Positions 53,097 to 62,015 of a stretch of 64,000 bases of DNA are shown here, in pieces. Both the position numbers and the translations under genes were made by a program. The notes under the pieces are model-generated. The model saw only the letters and a program-made list of their open reading frames with translations, was not told the DNA's origin and ran no database searches. Positions within the stretch are counted from its first letter, which is position 1; every line of letters begins with the position of its first letter. Origin of the DNA: an uncultured Thalassotalea sp. (GTDB lineage: Bacteria > Pseudomonadota > Gammaproteobacteria > Enterobacterales > Alteromonadaceae); contig CANLNK010000003.1 in the NCBI GenBank assembly GCA_947492575.1, positions 248,001 through 312,000 on the forward strand, read 5' to 3'.

Positions 53097-56000
53097 TTAG
53101 AGTTTATTGCCTTCTTTATCTTCGCCGATAAGTATTAAGTTTGGATTGTCATTATAGTCAGGATGTTCTGTCCAATTGCTAAGGTCATAAATCCAAGGTT
53201 GTAAACATTCTCTATTTTTCACGCATGGGTCGGTTAACGCCCCCATAAATTGAATTACTTTATCTGATTGTTCGGTATTGATATCAATCTCCGGTGCAGG
53301 CGAGTTTGATACTGTTTCATCGAAAGTTTGACGAAATAAAATACGCGTATTATCGAATGCATTAGGGTTCATGTTATTGTAAACCTGCTCACAAATTTCA
53401 CCTGTTTTTGACATAATATCGGTTATGGAAGTTAGCTCACAATAATCGGCATTACCTTGTTCATTAAAGCGTGCATTGCTATCTAGTATAGTGCCAATAC
53501 CTAGTAGATCATTCATTGCGCCACCAGGGTTCCCATAGACATCCATTACCTGGCGAAGAGTTGAAAGCGCACCATTGTGCATATAAGGACCGGTTTCAGT
53601 AACATTCAACAATGGAGAAGTTCTAAAGTGATAAGTATCTCCAACATCCCCGCTAATATTTGAACGACCAAAATCTGAATTAGTCACAGGTGGAAAGCTT
53701 GAACTGTCAGCATTCCCGGGGCCAACTTGCCCTAAACCGATAGCATGAAATTTTTCATCACTAAACGAATCACCTGAATGGCATTGGCTACAGGCTGCTC
53801 CTCCTTCGTCACCAGCAGTCATAAATAGTACAGCTCCAATTTTCTCATCTGAAGTCATCACATTTACGCTTGCTCCAACCTCACCTCGTAAAGCAGCAAC
53901 ATACTCTTTCCAGGGGTTTTCGACAAAAACCATTGATTCTTCAAATGTTGCCAATGCCTCAGCAATACGATCAAACGTAACGTTATTATCTCCAAAAGCA
54001 GTGTTAAACATTACTTCCCATTCGGCAATACCCTCAAAACGTTTGGCCAACATATCGCGATATGCTTGATTTGAGCTATCCGTCAGCTCTTCATCACCTC
54101 GCATTTCGTTGTGATTAACAGTTGGAAAACGTGACTGAGCGTTGGCTAATGTTGCACCGTCAGGAATATTAGTATCAGCCGTGTTGAAATTCGCTGAGTC
54201 TGGGGTAATAATGCCTGAATCTGAGCCGCGTTTGCCGATTGAACTATTTACGCTTTCAATACGAGAATCCCAGAATAAGCCTCTATCTAATAGCCCAATA
54301 TTGAAAATAGTAGGAGCATTGCGTCCAATGACTGGATATCCTGGAAGTTCATTGCTATCACTGCCATTAAAATAACGACCAGAGCCTAATGTATTCGACG
54401 AAAAGTTATGAAAAACATCAACTGCGTCGTAACCGACAGGCCAAGAGAGATTGTCGCCACCACCTAACGCTGGGTGATGACATGAAGCACATGCTGTATC
54501 GAACTCTCCGCTTAAACGTTTAGAATAAAACAGAGCCTTACCAAGCTGTGCTTTGCTATCATTTATATCAGGTAGGTTTCTACCTGTAGTAGGGTCACCA
54601 GTAAAACCTTGCTCCTCGATTAATACTTGTGCGTGAACATCAACTGGCTCTACTGTTCCTATTGGTGTGCCTAAACCATCGTCCGTATCTATAGCGGTTC
54701 CGTTTTGTTCATCAATTTCTGATAGTGCCAAATCATCAGTACCTGCGCGAACCATTCTAACCAAATGAGTGCTACTGCGACCTTTAAACCAGTTCAAGCC
54801 AGATTTAAAATTTACGAACCACGCATCTTGTGCAAAATCAATCATAGGTGACGAACTCCAAGTATATTCCACAGTAGTTGCAGGAAATATATTTAGATTT
54901 ATCGACGGTTCAACTCGGTTGAAATCTACTAAAGAGAAAAGCTCCTTAATATTAGGTAAACGCCAATCGTTATAACCAGCTATCTCACTTGTTTGTGTAT
55001 ATTCAAGTGCCGCTGCCCAATCAAGCTTTTGCGCCTCTCCAGTGTCACAGGTAATACCTGAAAGACCTGCTACACATTGCATCCACATCAGGCCAGTTTC
55101 GAGATCCGTAACCGTCCCGTCATCGTGAACTAGATAGCGATCATCAGGTGTTTGAACCGTGCTTTGAATAACAGGATCCATTACTCGAACCAAGCGCAGT
55201 GATGACGCCTGATAACGTTGTAAGTTTTTGTTATTACCAAACGCTAATTGAAACGCCCATGCATAAAATTCACTATGTTGACCACGATATGGTGATGAGG
55301 TCCAATAAAAATCTCCTGATGTATTTGGAAAGTAATTTTGATCAATTTTCAATGTCAAAGGACCAAATCCTTTGCCAAAATTCACCAAAGACATAAACTG
55401 GGCATTGTCAGGTACACGCCAGTCACTATAGCCACAAAAGTTTTTTTGATTAGTAGCGATAATTAAGCTATTCCAATCATCATAATAGTCACCTTCGCGG
55501 TCGATATTATCCCTATCTTGTGCCGTTAATCCGCCCCAACGATATGTATGGCTTGCATCGTGTACACTGCCATCGTTAGTTTTAACTTCCCACATTAAAC
55601 CTGTTCGATTGTCTCGAACACATGCCCAAGGATCAGATGAATAATTGCCACTACCGCTATAAGTACTGCCATCGGCATTTATACGCGTGAAATCAAACCC
55701 GCCTTCACCATCTGATGCTGAATTAGCTGTTGCACTTCGACCTTGATTGCAGTCTTGTTCAAGTTGAGTACCGTTTGTACCTGTAATTGTCGTGCCACAA
55801 TCATTGCCATTGTTGGTCTCATTCGCCCCAAATCCGATCCCCGTATCATTGAGCGCCGCCATTCCTGAACTAGATTCATGTTTAGTCTCCTCGACTACGT
55901 CAATTGTTGCAACAATGGTAGCTTCTCCACCGACTCCACTACAACTAAGTATAAAGTCGTAACTACCCTCTGTATCAAACACCTGACTTGTCTCACTGCC

Positions 56001-56264
56001 TGATATAGGCTTGTCTCCACCCCAAGTACCTGAGGCAGTACAAGTGGTCGTATTCGAACTAGACCAAGAGATAATAGTACTTTCACCTATACTTATCGAA
56101 ATAGGGGTGATTGACAATTCGACTATTGGACTTGGCGATACAGCGCTTTGTTCTTCATCTGTTGAGCCATCACTTCCATCACCGCAGCCGGTCAATAAAA
56201 GGGTAATAGCTAAGAAGAAACATAGAATATGGATTAGTTTCTTAATATTTTGTATAACAATCAT
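53097..56264 (-). CDS. Lipoprotein fusing Ig-like, two DUF1566 modules and a diheme cytochrome c peroxidase
   Basis: 1055-residue lipoprotein; signal ending ITLLLTGC, with GGAG seven bases before the ATG. Order of parts: an Ig/PKD-like domain (about 45-125, ISWSSSNTTTCTASGTWGGD), DUF1566 module 1 (about 200-365, GLMWEVKT, YSDWRVPDNAQFMSLV, YWTSSP), DUF1566 module 2 (about 375-520, GLMWMQCV, YNDWRLPNIKELFSLVDF, YTWSSSP), then a MauG/CcpA-type diheme domain from about 565. Its hemes attach at C592-x-x-C595-H596 (CASCHH) and C825-x-x-C828-H829 (CSQCHS), with GPYMHNGALSTLRQVMDVYG near the end. It should be anchored in the envelope and reduce peroxide or modify a protein. The fusion is unusual. 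Confidence 0.85.
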   Translation of the reverse strand: MIVIQNIKKLIHILCFFLAITLLLTGCGDGSDGSTDEEQSAVSPSPIVELSITPISISIGESTIISWSSSNTTTCTASGTWGGDKPISGSETSQVFDTEGSYDFILSCSGVGGEATIVATIDVVEETKHESSSGMAALNDTGIGFGANETNNGNDCGTTITGTNGTQLEQDCNQGRSATANSASDGEGGFDFTRINADGSTYSGSGNYSSDPWACVRDNRTGLMWEVKTNDGSVHDASHTYRWGGLTAQDRDNIDREGDYYDDWNSLIIATNQKNFCGYSDWRVPDNAQFMSLVNFGKGFGPLTLKIDQNYFPNTSGDFYWTSSPYRGQHSEFYAWAFQLAFGNNKNLQRYQASSLRLVRVMDPVIQSTVQTPDDRYLVHDDGTVTDLETGLMWMQCVAGLSGITCDTGEAQKLDWAAALEYTQTSEIAGYNDWRLPNIKELFSLVDFNRVEPSINLNIFPATTVEYTWSSSPMIDFAQDAWFVNFKSGLNWFKGRSSTHLVRMVRAGTDDLALSEIDEQNGTAIDTDDGLGTPIGTVEPVDVHAQVLIEEQGFTGDPTTGRNLPDINDSKAQLGKALFYSKRLSGEFDTACASCHHPALGGGDNLSWPVGYDAVDVFHNFSSNTLGSGRYFNGSDSNELPGYPVIGRNAPTIFNIGLLDRGLFWDSRIESVNSSIGKRGSDSGIITPDSANFNTADTNIPDGATLANAQSRFPTVNHNEMRGDEELTDSSNQAYRDMLAKRFEGIAEWEVMFNTAFGDNNVTFDRIAEALATFEESMVFVENPWKEYVAALRGEVGASVNVMTSDEKIGAVLFMTAGDEGGAACSQCHSGDSFSDEKFHAIGLGQVGPGNADSSSFPPVTNSDFGRSNISGDVGDTYHFRTSPLLNVTETGPYMHNGALSTLRQVMDVYGNPGGAMNDLLGIGTILDSNARFNEQGNADYCELTSITDIMSKTGEICEQVYNNMNPNAFDNTRILFRQTFDETVSNSPAPEIDINTEQSDKVIQFMGALTDPCVKNRECLQPWIYDLSNWTEHPDYNDNPNLILIGEDKEGNKL

Positions 56265-56334
56265 TGTGCTACTCCAGTAAGCATAAATGTTATGAAACTT
56301 AAAATTAGAATGGTTGTACTAGGTAAAGCGTTGG

Positions 56335-56616
56335 TTACCTACTCTTTTTCATTAACTTCCACTTATCTCGTAATTGGTTTAACTCCAATAAACTATGTGA
56401 GTTAGTTATACGAACATCTGGCTTATCCTCAATTTCGTAATATTTGCAGGCGTTTTCTTTGCGTTCAATAACTTGAGTGCAAAGTCGATCCTCTTTGTTT
56501 TCTGAATCAACATTGGGACGCGAGGACAAATAGATAATGTAGATAGCTAGCCCCACCCATAAAAACAAAAAGAATACCAACGGAACCCAATATGGCATTT
56601 CCATTACCACATTCAT
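56335..56616 (-). CDS. Small membrane protein of unknown function
   Basis: 93 residues with one N-terminal membrane segment (PYWVPLVFFLFLWVGLAIYI, about 8-27) and a charged cytosolic or periplasmic tail. The tail contains two cysteines (CTQVIERKENACKYYEIEDK) and the end MKKSR. I do not recognise the family. It lies between the two-component system (115 bases) and the diheme fusion gene (70 bases), all on the minus strand, so it may be part of their response. Confidence 0.65.
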   Translation of the reverse strand: MNVVMEMPYWVPLVFFLFLWVGLAIYIIYLSSRPNVDSENKEDRLCTQVIERKENACKYYEIEDKPDVRITNSHSLLELNQLRDKWKLMKKSR

Positions 56617-56731
56617 TAGTGATTACCATTAAGTTGTTAATTTTTTTTAGTTTAAACGCCCGAACATGAGCAGAAGATGAGGAAATAAATTAAGGGAGTA
56701 GAATATCTACTAAATCGTGTGATGGAGGACG

Positions 56732-58120
56732 CTATCGTTTCATCAAACTTAAGTGCAGCAACTTGTCGTTAGAAAGAGTGGCAATTAAATTAAGTGACAA
56801 TGCTTGAGATGCTGTATAAGCAATAGATAGCCCAAGACCAACATGTGTTTTATCTGTGCGAGAACCATCCTTTCGCCATAGCCTGTCAAACATTGCTTTT
56901 ATATCGTTATCATTCAGGTTAGGAGCGGAATTTGAAACTGTTAATAAAGAATCCTTTAGATTGGCATTTATAGACACTTCGGTATTAGTAGGCGCATATT
57001 CAACAGCATTATTAATCAAATTAGAAATGATAATTCGTAATAAATAAGGGTCACTTTTTATAATATGAGGATTATTGGCAGACAACGTCACCCTTAAACG
57101 ACGTTTTTTTATTTGCTCAGCCTTTAATGATATACACTCTGTCACAATGGTAGCGATGTCAACGCATTCAAAAGCAAATTCTTGCCCAGCGCTTTCAATT
57201 CTTGCTAACGAAAGTAAGCTATCGATGGTGTTGTGTAATTGCTCAGCAGATTCAGCAATATATTGATGATCTTCAATTGTTGATTGCTCAGGCCATTTTA
57301 ATGCGACTTCACTGGTTGTTCTAATAGCTGCAAGCGGCGTTCTTAATTCGTGCGCTAGATCATTGCTAAATTGCCGTTCTTTTACAAAGCTCTGCGCTAA
57401 CCTCGCAAGCAATTGATTTAGCCTTTCAACTAATGGACTAATTTCTGCTGGTACTACATCCGAATCCAGTCGGTAGTCTAATGAACCAGCCTCAATACAA
57501 ATAAGTTGTTCAGCCAACTTATGAACGGGAGTTAATGTTCTTTTGATTACAAAAATAAGTATGACTGATAACAATAAGCAACAGAACGCACTTCCTATTA
57601 TAACTTTCACTGTAAAATGGTGGAGCTGTCTATTTACCAGAGATTTACTCATTGCAACAGTAGCGTATTTGTCACTGCTTAAAGGTCCGGCTAGAATCGT
57701 AAATGAATACAATCGAATGTTTTCGCCAGAGCTAAACGAACTATCATAATGGGTTTTATTTCCGCTAGTTTGGGTCTGTGCCCTTACCAACATTAATTCT
57801 TCTTTATCTAGATTTTTAGACTTGCTGACTACCTGTTCTGTTTCATCCCATATTTGCAAATAAAATTCACTACTCTCATCGTCCCGTAAAAAGTTTATCC
57901 TTTCAGTCGTACTTAGTCTGCCACCACCTGGCCCCCCAAGTCTATTGCGCGGCATATTATGAACCAACTTAACGGCGCGAGCTAATTTGCTTAATTCATT
58001 ATCAAGATTTGTCTCTAGTCTTAATTTTTCAGAGAAATATAGTGCAGAACTCGCTAAAATTGCGATCAGTATGAAACTCGGTAACAGCCAAATTAACAGC
58101 TGATTTCGAATACTCCTCAC
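56732..58120 (-). CDS. Two-component sensor histidine kinase
   Basis: 462-residue membrane kinase. Membrane segments at about 8-29 and 173-193 enclose a periplasmic sensor domain of about 140 residues, followed by HAMP (195-245), HisKA with H257 in NDLAHELRTPLAAIRTTSEV, and HATPase with N box NLINNAVEYAP and GLGLSIAYTASQAL. The G1 box is degenerate (SNSAPNLNDND instead of DxGxG), as in some QseC/CusS-type kinases. The start is GTG at 58120 and overlaps the response regulator stop by four bases. The stimulus is unknown. Confidence 0.92.
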   Translation of the reverse strand: MRSIRNQLLIWLLPSFILIAILASSALYFSEKLRLETNLDNELSKLARAVKLVHNMPRNRLGGPGGGRLSTTERINFLRDDESSEFYLQIWDETEQVVSKSKNLDKEELMLVRAQTQTSGNKTHYDSSFSSGENIRLYSFTILAGPLSSDKYATVAMSKSLVNRQLHHFTVKVIIGSAFCCLLLSVILIFVIKRTLTPVHKLAEQLICIEAGSLDYRLDSDVVPAEISPLVERLNQLLARLAQSFVKERQFSNDLAHELRTPLAAIRTTSEVALKWPEQSTIEDHQYIAESAEQLHNTIDSLLSLARIESAGQEFAFECVDIATIVTECISLKAEQIKKRRLRVTLSANNPHIIKSDPYLLRIIISNLINNAVEYAPTNTEVSINANLKDSLLTVSNSAPNLNDNDIKAMFDRLWRKDGSRTDKTHVGLGLSIAYTASQALSLNLIATLSNDKLLHLSLMKR

Positions 58121-58797
58121 GAATTCTCAGCACTCATAAAATACCCCATACCTCTTCGAGTGTGTATCAGTGACGGGCTATCTTTTGACACGCTAATTGT
58201 TTTTCTCAAAGCACATACGGCGGTATCTACTACATTACTCATTGGTGCAACTTGTTCATCGTAAATATGTTGCTCTATTTGCGTACGTGAAATAACAGTT
58301 CCTTTGTTTAACATCAAGTATTCTAATAATGAAAATAGTTGCGTAGATAATGAAATATTGTGTTCTCCTCGCTTTACAGATTTGGTGGACCTATCTAGCG
58401 TTAAATCTCCAACCGATAGCTTGGGCGAGCGAATTTGGTATTTTCGTCGTGACAAGGCTTCAACTCTGGCAATAAGCTCTTCAATCGCAAATGATTTAAC
58501 CAAATAGTCATCAGCCCCCAAACGGAGTCCAGCAACACGGTCTTCAATTGAATCTTTTGCGGTAAGAAACAACACCGGAGAATCACTATTTGCTTCCCTC
58601 AATCGCTTTAAAACTTCTCTACCGTCTAAGCTAGGTAACATAATATCTAAAATAATGACATCATAATCATGCTCAAGTGCCATCCATAACCCTTCTTTAC
58701 CATCACCTGTTGAATCAACCGCGAAACCAGAAGCCTTTAATGCTTTAACGACAGGCCTACGCAATGCTTCTGAGTCTTCAACCAACAATAACTTCAT
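58117..58797 (-). CDS. Response regulator, OmpR/PhoB family
   Basis: 226-residue regulator. The receiver domain has D51 (VIILDIMLPSLDGREVLKRL) as phospho-acceptor, T79 and K101. The usual proline after the lysine is serine here (DDYLVKSFAIEEL instead of VKPF). The C-terminal winged helix contains LSTQLFSLLEYLMLNKGTVI and NVVDTAVCALRKTI. Four-base overlap with the kinase gene. Likely targets are the downstream small membrane protein and diheme fusion genes, by position only. Confidence 0.93.
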   Translation of the reverse strand: MKLLLVEDSEALRRPVVKALKASGFAVDSTGDGKEGLWMALEHDYDVIILDIMLPSLDGREVLKRLREANSDSPVLFLTAKDSIEDRVAGLRLGADDYLVKSFAIEELIARVEALSRRKYQIRSPKLSVGDLTLDRSTKSVKRGEHNISLSTQLFSLLEYLMLNKGTVISRTQIEQHIYDEQVAPMSNVVDTAVCALRKTISVSKDSPSLIHTRRGMGYFMSAENS

Positions 58798-59193
58798 ATC
58801 GACTTCTCAAACTATATTCAGACAAAACGCGACGTCATTGTGAAATATTCACCAAACACTTTCAATTATTGTATAGCGAATATGAGGAGAACATGAGAGC
58901 CACTAAAAATATTATATTATGTTATTAAAACTACTCAGCTTTGATTATTTAGTTTTCCCTTGCAATAAAGGGTTGAAGCTTAAATACGATTTTATCAAAT
59001 TAATGACTATGTAATTAGGTAAAGATAAGGTCAGTTTCCCGCAGAAAACAGTCTAATAAATGACAATATAAAGCATCTCCTCACAACTGTTTTATCAGGC
59101 ATGCGCCACTACAAATTACCACATCGAGAAATGAGCCAATTCAGTCCATTGAATCTATTACAACAAGTTCAAACCCAGCGATTAGATACTATA
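58798..59193. other. Intergenic region with possible unannotated plus-strand transcript
   Basis: No confident gene. The region contains the response-regulator promoter side and an 11-codon reading frame (58893-58928) preceded by GAGGAG only three bases away. At its end is a plus-oriented terminator (59194-59221) with no assigned plus-strand gene upstream of it, so a short RNA may be made here. Confidence 0.3.
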
Positions 59194-59221
59194 AAGGCGC
59201 CATTTTAATGCGCCTTTTTTA
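59194..59221 (+). terminator. Intrinsic terminator, plus orientation, downstream of the VOC gene
   Basis: AAAGGCGC, a 9-base loop, GCGCCTTT, followed by TTT on the plus strand. On the minus strand, where the VOC gene ends 25 bases away, the tail is only TTTATAG. It can serve the VOC transcript weakly, but its strong direction is plus. Confidence 0.65.
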
Positions 59222-59245
59222 ACAAAAATACTGCATGCATACTAG

Positions 59246-59632
59246 TTAAGCAGCAGGCATTTCCAAGTGAAATACGTTGAACTTGTTGCCGTCTAAATCT
59301 CTAAAGTAGCCAGCATAAAAACCTTCCATTTCGCCTCGAAGGCCAGCAGCACCCTCGTCTTCAGCGCCAAGTTCTATCGCTTTGTTGTAGACTAGATCGA
59401 CCTTCTCTGGTGAATCAACCATTAACGCCACCATATTGCCATTACCGACAGTTGCTTCTTCCCCATTAAACGGTTTTGTGACCGAAACGGCAGGAGCTTC
59501 AGGTGATGGTGCCCACGCTACAAATGTATCCGTTTCCATAAAGCGACCCGCGCCAATAACTGCGAATAACTCATCAAAAAAAGCAACAGCGCGCGGTAAA
59601 TCATTAGTACCAACAGTTACGTAACCAATCAT
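59246..59632 (-). CDS. VOC family protein (glyoxalase/dioxygenase superfamily)
   Basis: 128-residue single vicinal-oxygen-chelate protein: MIGYVTVGTNDLPRAVAFFD at the N-terminus, FVAWAPSPEAPAVSVTKPFN in the middle and FYAGYFRDLDGNKFNVFHLE at the end with the usual metal-ligand glutamate. Substrate unknown; related proteins are annotated as lactoylglutathione lyase-like or fosfomycin-resistance-like. The ATG at 59632 with AGAGGAAG upstream was chosen over an in-frame TTG at 59650. Confidence 0.9.
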   Translation of the reverse strand: MIGYVTVGTNDLPRAVAFFDELFAVIGAGRFMETDTFVAWAPSPEAPAVSVTKPFNGEEATVGNGNMVALMVDSPEKVDLVYNKAIELGAEDEGAAGLRGEMEGFYAGYFRDLDGNKFNVFHLEMPAA

Positions 59633-59682
59633 TGTTCTTCCTCTTAACAAATGAAATTAAATTAAATCTGCGTACCAAACTA

Positions 59683-60228
59683 CTATATAGAAGTTACTAA
59701 TCTCTTATCAAACTTGTCGGCTAATTCATCAAATTCGTTTGTACCAAATTGTTGCTGCAACTTGTTAATTTCAAGGTTAACGTTTGAAATCGTTAAAGTA
59801 TTGTCATCAAGCTCGTAAACCATTTTGATCGTTTTGTAGTAAAAGGCTAAGATGATTTTAGCACTCTCATCACCTTCAATTTGCTTCGCTTTAATTTTTG
59901 CCAATTTGCGATAGATTTGATTATGAACCTGCTTCAACTGCCAAATGTAGTATACCTCGGTGAAGTAAGGCTTGTTTTTAATACTATTTGCGATCATTGC
60001 CATCGTAGCCAATGCCAAGATAACGCCCCCCAAGTTGTAGCGAAAATTACTTTGCACGTCATCCGAAGTTAACTCAGCCCCTGTTGCCGCTAGTTCTGGG
60101 GACGCAAACAACATGATAAATAAAGACCCGAAAATTAAGGATAAAATGGCAAATACGGCAACAAAGGCGATAGATACTAATTTGAGCTTTTTACGATAGA
60201 CGGCTTTTTCTATGTCAACAATTTTCAT
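59683..60228 (-). CDS. DUF3087 family membrane protein
   Basis: 181-residue protein with two N-terminal membrane segments (LVSIAFVAVFAILSLIFGSL, about 17-36; and NLGGVILALATMAMIANSI, about 65-83) and a helical cytosolic tail (YYIWQLKQVHNQIYRKLAKI). The start MKIVDIEKAVYRKKLKLVSI matches DUF3087, found in marine Gammaproteobacteria, of unknown function. Single gene; the Shine-Dalgarno sequence is weak. Confidence 0.75.
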   Translation of the reverse strand: MKIVDIEKAVYRKKLKLVSIAFVAVFAILSLIFGSLFIMLFASPELAATGAELTSDDVQSNFRYNLGGVILALATMAMIANSIKNKPYFTEVYYIWQLKQVHNQIYRKLAKIKAKQIEGDESAKIILAFYYKTIKMVYELDDNTLTISNVNLEINKLQQQFGTNEFDELADKFDKRLVTSI

Positions 60229-60446
60229 TTTTTCTATTCTTACTGGCGCAATAAGACAATGGCAATTCTCTGCGCGACTAGTGGACGATTTTCGTGGCTG
60301 AATTTAACCATAGCGTCGTTAATAACACTAGAAAAATTAAAAATATGGAATGCCTAACGTAAATGATGGGGAATAAGAATAGAACAAATGAGAGCAATAA
60401 GTGAGCGTTAGAGGAAAAACGCCCACTTTGACCTAACGCGTGTCTA
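60229..60446. other. Intergenic region left of the repeat element
   Basis: No gene recognised. A 107-codon frame on the minus strand (60278-60601) crosses the terminal repeat of the element to its right and looks like chance reading. Confidence 0.4.
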
Positions 60447-60828
60447 CCAGGGCGTGTTGATCTTTCAGGGTTATATTTTGTTCGAATTAAATGCATTTTT
60501 ATCGAGGCACTTGTGATATGCATAGTCATTCTACGCACAGAGCAAGTACCGATTATTATGCTCCTGCATAATCTTAGTACCTGCATCCATGCAGGCATCA
60601 TTGAGAAAAGTGCATTTAAACGAATCCCTTTTACTACATACTTAGGACAGCATTTATGATGCCTTTCTACTGCGTTGCCCTACAAGGATGTAGGGTAAGG
60701 TGACTTTGCAGGAGCACAAAGTCTTTATCGCTTATCTATGTGGAATGACCACTCGACATTAGCTCTGCCTTGTATAAACACGTCATAAATTGCTACACAA
60801 ACAAACTCGAAAGATCAACACGACCTAG
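60447..60828. mobile_element. MITE-like element, 382 bp, with terminal inverted repeats and internal hairpins
   Basis: The ends are imperfect 26-base inverted repeats (21 of 26 identical) with a perfect 14-base core CGTGTTGATCTTTC at 60453-60466 and its complement at 60809-60822. There is no open frame long enough for a transposase. Inside are four small hairpins: ATTATGC/GCATAAT (60555-60572, loop TCCT), CCTGCAT/ATGCAGG (60580-60595), CCCTACA/TGTAGGG (60678-60695, loop AGGA) and GACTTTG/CAAAGTC (60702-60723, loop CAGGAGCA). No target duplication was recognised. The structure fits a non-autonomous transposable or other repeated structured element; copy number cannot be judged from one window. 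Confidence 0.55.
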
Positions 60829-60862
60829 TTAACCTGCATTAGTGGTTCTTGAGAGAATCGAA

Positions 60863-61192
60863 CTAAGTGATAAACCTAAGGTGTGTTTGAAACAGTCCTC
60901 CAACTACAGGCACTGAATAGTATTCCCCTTTGGCAGCATGGAATACACTTAATACCCAGAAAACGGCTACAACAACATTCAAAATCCAACCAACAAGCGG
61001 AATTAAAGACAGGCAAGCAGCAACAATAATTAATCCTAGAGATTGCCGTAAATGAAAGCCAGCTAGCATGCTTTTCTGTTTACCAAAAATGACTAATGAT
61101 ACTACCCAGCCGACAATGGTTAAGTAGCTTACAACAGAAATTACTCTTGCTATATCAAACGTTTGTGAATGTTCACTAGAATGTATATGCAT
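60863..61192 (-). CDS. DUF4870-like small membrane protein
   Basis: About 109 residues with three hydrophobic segments: ISVVSYLTIVGWVVSLVIFG, LGLIIVAACLSLIPLVGWIL and VVVAVFWVLSVFHAAKGEY. The pattern (YLTIVGWVVSLV, FHLRQSLGL, a last helix ending in a small charged loop and a VPVVGGLF tail) matches DUF4870-type proteins. The ATG at 61192 was preferred to a TTG four codons upstream. Function unknown. It stands 34 bases beyond the repeat element. Confidence 0.8.
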   Translation of the reverse strand: MHIHSSEHSQTFDIARVISVVSYLTIVGWVVSLVIFGKQKSMLAGFHLRQSLGLIIVAACLSLIPLVGWILNVVVAVFWVLSVFHAAKGEYYSVPVVGGLFQTHLRFIT

Positions 61193-61310
61193 AGCACTAC
61201 CCAATTAAAACACCATACTTTAAACTTAGTAGAAACTAAGTGTTGCGCAAGCGAAAACTACGCAATTAGTGCTAGAGATTTGATTCAGCAAACAATTATT
61301 TTAGGATTTT

Positions 61311-61985
61311 ATGTCAGTTATCAAAATAAAGCCGATGTCGGGAAATCACGGTCAATTTTTGATGTTCATCGGGCTTGTAAGCTTGCTAGTCACGATCGCA
61401 TTAAGCCATCAATGGTGGGCTGAAATCAAACTCGTATTGATGTTTCTAGGCGTGGTTTCCGTCGTTTGTTTTTTCATTGGATTAGTTAAGAAATTAGAAC
61501 CGGAATACAGTCTGCTACTCACCAAAGAAGGCATTGAATATCAACATAAATACGGAAAATGGCAGGTACAATGGCTTGATATTCAACGCATAGGCAACGT
61601 ATCAATTACTGTTGGCTTAGACAAGCGCACCTTACCGTATGTGGGCATCAAGCTTAAAAATGAACTACCACTAGTCAACAGTTTAAGTCGGCGTTTGGCA
61701 AGCCGCCTGCCACACGAGCAACGTCCATTGACCACTGCTGCGGTTATTCAAAACCAATTAACAATAGAGCAAGCACAAATTAACTTCACGCCATTTGTGA
61801 CCAGTGATAAGCAAGAGCTCAAAGGTCCCATCGCGTTTTGTATGCATCATGTGCACGCGTTATCGGTCGCGTACGGATATCACATTTTCATACCCGCGAG
61901 CGCACTCGACCGCCCTGTCGATGACTTTATTAATTTACTTAAAGATTGTAAGCGCCATACAGAACAACACCCAAGCGAAGAATAA
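61311..61985 (+). CDS. DUF2982 domain-containing protein
   Basis: 224-residue protein with two N-terminal membrane segments (FLMFIGLVSLLVTIALSHQW and LVLMFLGVVSVVCFFIGLVK) and a soluble part of about 160 residues (YSLLLTKEGIEYQHKYGKWQ, then YVGIKLKN and RLPHEQRPLTTAAVI). The sequence matches DUF2982, restricted to Alteromonadales and relatives, of unknown function. TTAGGA precedes the ATG. It converges on the transglutaminase gene. Confidence 0.85.
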   Translation: MSVIKIKPMSGNHGQFLMFIGLVSLLVTIALSHQWWAEIKLVLMFLGVVSVVCFFIGLVKKLEPEYSLLLTKEGIEYQHKYGKWQVQWLDIQRIGNVSITVGLDKRTLPYVGIKLKNELPLVNSLSRRLASRLPHEQRPLTTAAVIQNQLTIEQAQINFTPFVTSDKQELKGPIAFCMHHVHALSVAYGYHIFIPASALDRPVDDFINLLKDCKRHTEQHPSEE

Positions 61986-62015
61986 CGCTAATTCCGTTCG
62001 CAGCACCGATAGGTT

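Noticed and set aside
59101-59223. 40-codon plus-strand frame near the VOC gene
   Set aside because: It reads through the whole terminator hairpin and ends in its T-run, which a real small gene would not do. Noncoding RNA is the better explanation.
60278-60601. 107-codon minus-strand frame
   Set aside because: It crosses the terminal repeat of the MITE-like element, has atypical composition (many Arg, Met, Ser), no Shine-Dalgarno sequence and no family resemblance.
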